This document shows, one piece after another, positions 58,356 to 64,000 of a stretch of DNA of 64,000 nt; position 1 is the first letter of the stretch, and the number at the start of each line of letters is the position of its first letter. The notes beneath the pieces are model-generated. The model had not been told where the DNA came from and made no database searches. It was given only the letters and a program-made list of their open reading frames with translations. This DNA comes from Micromonospora violae (lineage in GTDB: Bacteria; Actinomycetota; Actinomycetes; Mycobacteriales; Micromonosporaceae): assembly GCF_004217135.1 (NCBI RefSeq), contig NZ_SHKK01000001.1, positions 3,968,001-4,032,000 of the forward strand. Direction: 5' to 3'. The position numbers were made by a program, and so were the translations under genes.

Positions 58356-58697
58356 TCAGGAGCCGCCGCCACCGCCGCCAGAGTCCCCACCACCACCACC
58401 GCCGGAATCACCACCGCCCCAGTCCCAGCCGCCGGAGTCGCTTCCGTAGTAGGTCGCGGGCATGCTGGTGTCGGCGTGCCTGCGGCGCTGGCCGGGCACG
58501 GGCCGCACCCTGGGGGCGGCAGGTTCCCGCAGACCGGTACGCAACTGGGCCGCACCGAAGACGGCGGCGGCCAGACCGAAAATGACGATCGGGAGCGCAG
58601 CGGGCTCACCCGACACCAGCACCCAGGTCGCAGGGACCGCCGGGAGCACCCCGACCGCCAGCAGCACACCGCCGACAAGCACTCGTCGTCCGTTCAT
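58356..58697 (-). CDS. Small membrane protein with Gly-rich tail
   Basis: A 113-residue protein with two membrane helices (VLVGGVLLAVGVLPAVPATWVLV and ALPIVIFGLAAAVFGAAQL), a basic linker (RVRPVPGQRRRHADT), and a tail of Gly/Asp/Ser (SDSGGWDWGGGDSGGGGGGD). Tails of this type occur in TPM-like and DUF4870-like small membrane proteins; I do not identify the family. ATG 58697. Same strand as YjbQ, and divergent from aceE at 58869. Confidence 0.7.
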   Translation of the reverse strand: MNGRRVLVGGVLLAVGVLPAVPATWVLVSGEPAALPIVIFGLAAAVFGAAQLRTGLREPAAPRVRPVPGQRRRHADTSMPATYYGSDSGGWDWGGGDSGGGGGGDSGGGGGGS

Positions 58698-58868
58698 CCC
58701 ACCACGGTAGGAAGCCAGAACAAGCGCCAAAAGCGGGTCGTAGCGCTAAGTTACCGGCGAGTACCTGTGTTGAGCATCGCGTCGGGGGCACCTAGACGTG
58801 ACGACAGGTGCCACCAGGGGGCAGGATGGCGCTAGAGACCTATCCCACACACACCCGAGGGAACGCCT

Positions 58869-61607
58869 GTGGCTACGGAACGCAAGCGCCCGGTGATCAG
58901 CGACGGCCTACCGAGCCAGCTTCCGGACATCGACCCTGAAGAAACCAGCGAATGGGTCGAGTCGCTTGATGGTGTCATCGACGAGCGCGGCGCCAAACGC
59001 GCCCGCTACGTCATGCTGCGCCTGCTGGAGCGGGCCCGTGAACGCCAGGTCGGGGTTCCCCCCCTGACCACCACCGACTACATCAACACCATCCCGTCGG
59101 AGCGCGAACCCTGGTTCCCGGGTGACGAGCACGTCGAGCGGCGGATCCGGGCGTACGTCCGGTGGAACGCCGCCATGCTGGTGCACCGGGCGCAGCGCCC
59201 GGAGATCGGCGTCGGCGGGCACATCTCCACCTTCGCCAGCTCGGCCTCGCTCTACGAGGTGGGCTTCAACCACTTCTTCCGGGGCAAGAACCACCCGGGC
59301 GGCGGCGACCAGATCTTCTACCAGGGCCACGCCTCCCCCGGCATGTACGCGCGGGCGTTCCTGGAAGGGCGGCTCAGCGAGCACCAGCTCGACGGGTTCC
59401 GTCAGGAGCTGTCGCACCCCGGTGGTGGGCTGCCCTCGTACCCGCACCCTCGGCTCATGCCGGACTTCTGGGAGTTCCCCACCGTCTCGATGGGTCTCGG
59501 CGGTCTGAACGCGATCTACCAGGCCCGGTTCAACCGGTACATGCAGCACCGGGGCATCAAGGACACCTCCCAGCAGCACGTCTGGGCGTTCCTCGGCGAC
59601 GGCGAGATGGACGAGCCGGAGACGCTCGGTGCCATCGGCGTCGCCGCCCGCGAGGAGCTGGACAACCTCACCTTCGTGATCAACTGCAACCTGCAGCGGC
59701 TGGACGGCCCGGTCCGGGGCAACGGCAAGGTCATGCAGGAGCTGGAGGCGTTCTTCCGGGGTGCCGGCTGGAACGTGATCAAGGTCGTCTGGGGCCGTGA
59801 GTGGGACCCGCTGCTCGCCGCGGACACCGACGGTGCGCTGGTCAACCTGATGAACACCACGACCGACGGCGACTACCAGACCTACAAGGCGGAGTCGGGC
59901 GCGTACGTGCGGGAGCACTTCTTCGGCCGTGACGCACGGACCCGCAAGATGGTCGAGCCCCTCAGCGACGACGAGATCTGGAACCTCAAGCGGGGTGGGC
60001 ACGACTACCGCAAGCTCTACGCGGCCTACAAGGCGGCCACCGAGCACACCGGTCAGCCCACCGTCATCCTGGCGAAGACGATCAAGGGCTGGACGCTCGG
60101 CTCGCACTTCGAGGGCCGCAACGCGACCCACCAGATGAAGAAGCTGACGCTGGAGGACTTGAAGACCTTCCGCGACCGGCTCTACCTGGACATCCCGGAC
60201 TCGGCTCTGGAGGAGAACCCCTACCTCCCGCCGTACTTCCACCCGGGCGAGAAGTCCGACGAGATGGCGTACCTCAAGGAGCGGCGCGAGCAGCTCGGCG
60301 GATACCTGCCGTCCCGGCGAACCAGCACCAAGCGGCTGGCCATCCCCGGCCCGGAGCGGTTCGCCGACATCAAGCGCGGCTCGGGCAAGCAGAAGGTGGC
60401 CACCACGCAGGCCTTCGTCCGGCTGCTCAAGGACGTGATGAAGGACAAGGAGTTCGGCAAGCGCTGGGTGCCGATCATTCCGGACGAGGCCCGCACCTTC
60501 GGTCTCGACTCGATCTTCCCGACCGCGAAGATCTACTCCCCGCACGGCCAGCGCTACACCTCGGTCGACCGCGAGCTGTTCCTGTCGTACAAGGAGTCGA
60601 CCTCCGGGCAGATCCTGCACGAGGGGATCAACGAGGCCGGTTCGGTGGCCTCGTTCACCGCGGCCGGCTCGGCGTACGCCACGCACGACGAGCCGATGAT
60701 CCCGATGTACATCTTCTACTCGATGTTCGGGTTCCAGCGGACCGCCGACGGGCTGTGGGCGGCGGCCGACCAGATGGCCCGGGGCTTCCTGCTCGGCGCC
60801 ACCGCGGGTCGCACCACGCTCAACGGTGAGGGCCTTCAGCACGAGGACGGGCACTCGCTGCTGATCGCCGCCACCAACCCGGCCGTGGTGGCGTACGACC
60901 CGGCGTTCGCGTACGAGATCGCGCACATCCTGGAGCAGGGTCTGCACCGGATGTACGGGGACGCGCAGGAGAACGTCTTCTACTACCTGACGGTCTACAA
61001 CGAGCCGACCCTGCAGCCGGCCGAGCCGGCCGACGTGGACGTGGAGGGCCTGCTCAAGGGCATCTACCGCTACTCGCCGGCACCGCAGGTCGACGGGCCG
61101 AAGGCCAACCTGCTCGCCTCGGGCACCGGAATGCAGTGGGCGCTCAAGGCCCAGCAGCTGCTCGCCCAGGACTGGGGGGTGGGCGCCGACGTCTGGTCGG
61201 TCACCTCCTGGACGGAGCTGCGCCGCGACGCGGTGGAGACCGAGGAGTACAACCTGCTCAACCCGGGCGCCGAGGCGAAGGTTCCGTACATCCAGCAGAA
61301 GCTGGCCGATGCGGACGGGCCGAAGATCGCGGTCAGCGACTTCATGCGCGCGGTACCGGATCTGATCGCCCGCTGGGTACCCGGCGACTACACGTCGCTC
61401 GGCACCGACGGTTTCGGCATGTCGGACACCAGGCACGCGCTGCGCCGGCACTTCCACGTCGACGCGGAGTCGATCGTGGTGGCCACGCTGCGGCAGCTCG
61501 CCCGCAGCGGCGCGGTGCCGGCCACGGTGCCGGCCGAGGCCGCCAAGAAGTACGCGATCGACGACGTCAACGCCGCCCCAGTGGGCGAAACCGGCGGCGA
61601 CAGCTGA
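58869..61607 (+). CDS. aceE: Pyruvate dehydrogenase E1, homodimeric type
   Basis: A 912-residue homodimeric E1 that decarboxylates pyruvate and feeds acetyl groups to the E2 of the pyruvate dehydrogenase complex. It has [47 protein letters not shown], the TPP motif [42 protein letters not shown] (about 241-285) and, further on, [21 protein letters not shown] and [11 protein letters not shown]. Length and pattern are standard. GTG 58869 has GAGGGA upstream. A classical terminator follows at 61616. E2 and E3 genes are not in the window. The large open frame on the opposite strand is a shadow. Confidence 0.95.
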   Translation: MATERKRPVISDGLPSQLPDIDPEETSEWVESLDGVIDERGAKRARYVMLRLLERARERQVGVPPLTTTDYINTIPSEREPWFPGDEHVERRIRAYVRWNAAMLVHRAQRPEIGVGGHISTFASSASLYEVGFNHFFRGKNHPGGGDQIFYQGHASPGMYARAFLEGRLSEHQLDGFRQELSHPGGGLPSYPHPRLMPDFWEFPTVSMGLGGLNAIYQARFNRYMQHRGIKDTSQQHVWAFLGDGEMDEPETLGAIGVAAREELDNLTFVINCNLQRLDGPVRGNGKVMQELEAFFRGAGWNVIKVVWGREWDPLLAADTDGALVNLMNTTTDGDYQTYKAESGAYVREHFFGRDARTRKMVEPLSDDEIWNLKRGGHDYRKLYAAYKAATEHTGQPTVILAKTIKGWTLGSHFEGRNATHQMKKLTLEDLKTFRDRLYLDIPDSALEENPYLPPYFHPGEKSDEMAYLKERREQLGGYLPSRRTSTKRLAIPGPERFADIKRGSGKQKVATTQAFVRLLKDVMKDKEFGKRWVPIIPDEARTFGLDSIFPTAKIYSPHGQRYTSVDRELFLSYKESTSGQILHEGINEAGSVASFTAAGSAYATHDEPMIPMYIFYSMFGFQRTADGLWAAADQMARGFLLGATAGRTTLNGEGLQHEDGHSLLIAATNPAVVAYDPAFAYEIAHILEQGLHRMYGDAQENVFYYLTVYNEPTLQPAEPADVDVEGLLKGIYRYSPAPQVDGPKANLLASGTGMQWALKAQQLLAQDWGVGADVWSVTSWTELRRDAVETEEYNLLNPGAEAKVPYIQQKLADADGPKIAVSDFMRAVPDLIARWVPGDYTSLGTDGFGMSDTRHALRRHFHVDAESIVVATLRQLARSGAVPATVPAEAAKKYAIDDVNAAPVGETGGDS

Positions 61608-61615
61608 TCCAGCAC

Positions 61616-61656
61616 CGAAAGAAGGGCCCGGCGCATCTGCGCCGGGCCCTTTTCGG
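61616..61656 (+). terminator. Intrinsic terminator of aceE
   Basis: GGGCCCGGCGCA-tc-TGCGCCGGGCCC followed by TTTT (61624-61653), with outer bases AAAGAA/TTTT and CCG/CGG also able to pair (61616-61656), nine bases after the aceE stop. It is the most canonical terminator in the window. Confidence 0.92.
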
Positions 61657-61705
61657 TACGACCACCCCTCCACCGCGGGCGGGCGTTGTGAGCGGTGCCG
61701 GGTGC

Positions 61706-61780
61706 GTCGATCATGGAGTTGTGGTGGGGGACGAAGCACTCGAACCATCACTCACCGGGCACCACAACTCCATGATCGAC
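61706..61780. repeat. 75-nt inverted-repeat element, copy 2
   Basis: Same 21-base arms as the element at 23025-23099, at 61706-61726 and 61760-61780. The first 29 bases of the two copies are identical, ending GGGGGACGA; the central part differs. It lies between the convergent aceE and SRPBCC genes. Confidence 0.85.
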
Positions 61781-61885
61781 CGCAGCGGGGGGCGGGGGCG
61801 GGACGCGGGGGCGGCGGCGGTCCGGGGCCCTGGCGGGGATCCGGACCACCGCCGTCGCGGGTGACGCCGGGAGGATGGGCGCTCG

Positions 61886-62332
61886 TCAGCCGACGGCGGC
61901 CAGGTCGGTGAGCCGGGCCAGCGAGTCCTCCAGGTCGGCGCCGACCCGACGCAGTCCGAGGCGCAGCAGGGCCGCCTTGACCGGGCCGGCCGGCCAGCGG
62001 ACCACGATGAGGCGCACGATGGTTCCGCCCTCCTCCTCGTCTCCGGTGAGCTGGACGTAGATCTCGGTGCGCGCCTCCGCCCGAGCACCGGCGCCCTTCG
62101 CCCGTTCCCGCCAGCCGATCAGCGTCGGCTCCTGGTAGGCGATCACCTCGGCCTCATGCGCCGAGCCGCGCCCCGCCTGGACAAGTTGTCGCCGCCCGAA
62201 GCCCTCTCCCGAGAGCACTTCGGCCGCGCGGACCCCGGCCAGCCAGGCCGGCAACTGCTCGGCCCGCTGCACGACATCCCAGACCACTTCAATTGGCGCC
62301 GCCACGTGCGCACTGCGTTCCACGAGGATCAT
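61886..62332 (-). CDS. SRPBCC-family polyketide-cyclase-like protein
   Basis: A 148-residue SRPBCC (START/Bet v1-fold) protein. It has ILVERSAHVAAPIEVVWDVVQRAEQLPAWLAGV, then AYQEPTLIGWRERAKG and EEGGTIVRLIVVRWPAGPVKAALLRLGLRRVGADLEDSLARL, with the typical long C-terminal helix. It binds a hydrophobic ligand in a cavity; the activity is unknown. ATG 62332 with GGAGG upstream; the frame is open further upstream but not protein-like. Convergent with aceE and divergent from the GH1 gene. Confidence 0.88.
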   Translation of the reverse strand: MILVERSAHVAAPIEVVWDVVQRAEQLPAWLAGVRAAEVLSGEGFGRRQLVQAGRGSAHEAEVIAYQEPTLIGWRERAKGAGARAEARTEIYVQLTGDEEEGGTIVRLIVVRWPAGPVKAALLRLGLRRVGADLEDSLARLTDLAAVG

Positions 62333-62441
62333 TTCCGTCTTTCCTCCGGTGAGGACATCACACGATATCGGCACTCTATGCGCTAAATCGGACTTACCTG
62401 GACGGGTTCGGAAAAAGACACGCCGATCAACCATTGCGCAT

Positions 62442-62465
62442 TGCGCCAGGCCGGCCTATGGCGCA
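62442..62465. promoter_or_regulatory. Imperfect palindrome before the GH1 gene
   Basis: TGCGCCAGGCCGGCCTATGGCGCA at 62442-62465 reads nearly the same on both strands: GCGCC/GGCGC arms around a GGCCGGCC core. It lies about 55 bases before the GH1 start, where a sugar-responsive repressor would act. It does not match the usual LacI-type TGGGAGCGCTCCCA pattern. Confidence 0.4.
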
Positions 62466-62520
62466 TTCATCGAGATCGTCCTAAAGTCCCGAGCACGTTT
62501 CACGTTGACCGGGAGGGCGC

Positions 62521-63870
62521 ATGTCGACCGCACCGATGCCCCAGTTCCCCACCGGCTTCCGCTGGGGCGTCTCCACATCGGCCCACCAGATCGAAGGCGC
62601 CACCACGGCCGACGGCCGAGGTCCGTCCATCTGGGACACCTTTGCGCACTCCCCCGGCCGGATCAGCGACGGCAGCAGCGCGCAGGTGGCCTGCGACCAC
62701 TACCACCGGCACAGCGAGGACACCGCGCTCCTGGCCGGGCTGGGCGTCTCCGCGTACCGGTTCTCCATCGCCTGGCCCCGGGTCCAGCCCACCGGCACCG
62801 GCGCCACCAACGCGGCCGGGCTGGACTTCTACGACCGCCTGGTGGACGAGTTGCTGGCCGCCGACATCGACCCAGTGGCCACCCTCTACCACTGGGACCT
62901 GCCGCAACCCCTCGAAGACGCCGGCGGCTGGCTGCACCGCGACACCGCCGCCCGGTTCGCCGAGTACGCCGAGAAGACCGCCGCCCGGCTCGGCGACCGG
63001 GTCCGGCTCTGGATCACCCTCAACGAACCGTTCATCCACATGAGCCTCGGCTACGGCATGGGTGTGCACGCCCCCGGCCGGATGCTGCTCTTCGACGCCT
63101 TTCCGGTCGCCCACCACCAACTGCTCGGACACGGGCTCGCGGTGCAGGCACTGCGGGCGCACACCACCAACCCGGTGGCGATCGCCAACAACTACTCGCC
63201 GGTGCGGGTGCTCGGCGACCGCGACGCCGACCGGGCCGCCGGGGCCGCGTACGAGGCGCTGCACAACCGCCTCTTCACCGACCCGCTGCTCGGCCGCGGC
63301 TACCCGGAACTGCCCGGCTTCGACGCGAGCGTCGTGCACCCCGGCGACCTCGACACGATCGCCGCGCCGATCGACGTGCTCGGGGTCAACTACTACAACC
63401 CCACCGGGGTACGGGCGGCCGAGGAGGGCTCGCCCCTGCCGTTCGACCTCGTCGCGCTGGACGGCTACCCGCGTACCGCCTTCGACTGGCCGGTGGCCCC
63501 CGATGGGCTGCGCGAACTGCTCGGCTGGCTCCACGACACGTACGGCGACGCGCTGCCGCCCATCGAGATCACCGAGAGCGGCTGCGCGTACGACGACGTA
63601 CCCGACGCCGACGGGCAGGTGGCGGATCCGGAGCGGATCGCGTACCTCGACGGGCACCTGCGCGCGGTCCGGGCCGCCCTCGACGACGGGGTGGACGTAC
63701 GCGGGTACTTCGTCTGGTCGCTGCTGGACAACTGGGAGTGGGCCGAGGGGTTCACCAAGCGCTTCGGTCTGGTGCACGTCGACTACGCCGCCCAGACCCG
63801 TACGCCGAAGTCGTCGTACACCTGGTTGCGGGACGTGATTGCGGCCGGCCGGCCGGGGTCGACGCGGTGA
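62521..63870 (+). CDS. GH1 beta-glucosidase
   Basis: A 449-residue family 1 glycoside hydrolase. N-terminal signature FPTGFRWGVSTSAHQIEGA, then DHYHRHSEDTALLAGLGVSAYRFSIAWPRVQP, acid/base E169 in ITLNEPF, YYNPTGV, nucleophile E352 in EITESG, and GYFVWSLLDNWEWAEGFTKRFGLVHVDY. It hydrolyses cellobiose or other beta-glucosides in the cytoplasm (no signal peptide). ATG 62521 has GGGAGG upstream. The stop overlaps an MFS gene by four bases (GTGA), so a sugar transporter and glucosidase are co-translated. Confidence 0.95.
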   Translation: MSTAPMPQFPTGFRWGVSTSAHQIEGATTADGRGPSIWDTFAHSPGRISDGSSAQVACDHYHRHSEDTALLAGLGVSAYRFSIAWPRVQPTGTGATNAAGLDFYDRLVDELLAADIDPVATLYHWDLPQPLEDAGGWLHRDTAARFAEYAEKTAARLGDRVRLWITLNEPFIHMSLGYGMGVHAPGRMLLFDAFPVAHHQLLGHGLAVQALRAHTTNPVAIANNYSPVRVLGDRDADRAAGAAYEALHNRLFTDPLLGRGYPELPGFDASVVHPGDLDTIAAPIDVLGVNYYNPTGVRAAEEGSPLPFDLVALDGYPRTAFDWPVAPDGLRELLGWLHDTYGDALPPIEITESGCAYDDVPDADGQVADPERIAYLDGHLRAVRAALDDGVDVRGYFVWSLLDNWEWAEGFTKRFGLVHVDYAAQTRTPKSSYTWLRDVIAAGRPGSTR

Positions 63871-64000
63871 CCACCCTCGACCCGACGCCGACGTCGTTGC
63901 CGGCGGCGCTCGCCGAGCCGACGGTGCCGGTGCGGCGCGGCTGGATCGGTCTGATCTTCGCGGCCAACCTCGGCGTCTGGATGGCGTTCTTCACGCCCAT
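63867..64000 (+). CDS. MFS transporter, 5' part only
   Basis: The start of a gene that runs out of the window. GTG 63867 overlaps the glucosidase stop (GTGA). Its 44 or so residues read VTTLDPTPTSLPAALAEPTV, then RRGWIGLIFAANLGVWMAFFTP, the cytoplasmic tail and first membrane helix of a major facilitator transporter. With a beta-glucosidase upstream it may import oligosaccharides, but only family position supports this. Confidence 0.7.
   Translation, partial: MTTLDPTPTSLPAALAEPTVPVRRGWIGLIFAANLGVWMAFFTP

Noticed and set aside
58908..61751. 947-residue open frame antisense to aceE
   Set aside because: It is the GC3-driven shadow of aceE; the product is low in hydrophobic core pattern, rich in R/G/V/D, and has no motif or ribosome binding site.

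Overview
The window is very GC-rich, densely coded actinobacterial chromosome. The class A RNase P RNA, a homodimeric AceE next to AhpE and DUF3052 genes, the RNase H-phosphatase / zinc-ribbon / Nif3 cluster, XRE-DUF5753/DUF397 pairs, frequent GTG and TTG starts and GTGA/ATGA overlaps all fit a filamentous actinomycete. Micromonospora or a close relative is the best guess. This is inference from gene content; no database was searched.

Region 1 (0.1-10 kb) holds an SDR oxidoreductase and a divergent TetR regulator with two identical operators between them, an expansin-like secreted protein, an orphan secreted protein, an ECF42-type sigma factor with its DGPF/YCII partner, and a secreted GH31 glycosidase carrying two CBM35-like modules. 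Region 2 (10-18.4 kb) is an accessory, partly decayed stretch. It has an XRE-DUF5753/DUF397 pair, several small immunity-like or unknown genes, a truncated pseudogene beside an MscS channel, a frameshifted small gene, a C-terminal tyrosine-integrase fragment, and several short duplicated sequences that look like recombination scars. Region 3 (18.4-30.8 kb) has rnpB, a TauE exporter, an MFS/MarR pair, an NmrA/TetR pair, a DUF3311-MctP-type symporter operon, the RNase H-phosphatase / zinc-ribbon / Nif3 operon, a flavoprotein, and an XRE regulator divergent from a small primase/polymerase-like protein.

Region 4 (31-37.3 kb) is a five-gene minus-strand operon: DUF1800, DUF1501, a ferric-reductase-like flavocytochrome, an FMN-binding protein and ApbE. 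Junctions are 4-nt overlaps or gaps of 1-13 nt. It looks like an extracytosolic flavin-based electron-transfer system coupled to two Tat-exported proteins of unknown function, and is the best candidate here for an undescribed system. Region 5 (37.7-50.2 kb) has DUF3040, a SWIM protein with a SNF2 helicase, a minisatellite-rich gap, DinB, a pyruvyl transferase, a GNAT enzyme, a glycosyltransferase with a Pr6Pr-like membrane protein, an SDR, and a SigE-type sigma factor with a membrane-anchored propeller partner. Region 6 (50.3-64 kb) has a heavy-metal-associated protein, an NTF2-like protein, a TetR, tRNA-Val(UAC), AhpE, DUF3052, a fused alpha/beta 2-oxoacid dehydrogenase E1, a MarR, a PhoD phosphatase, YjbQ, aceE, an SRPBCC protein, a GH1 beta-glucosidase and the start of an MFS gene.

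Two 75-nt inverted-repeat elements with identical 21-nt arms lie between convergent genes 38 kb apart. Other intergenic hairpins and several in-frame minisatellites (helicase, E1) show that repeats shape this chromosome at many scales.
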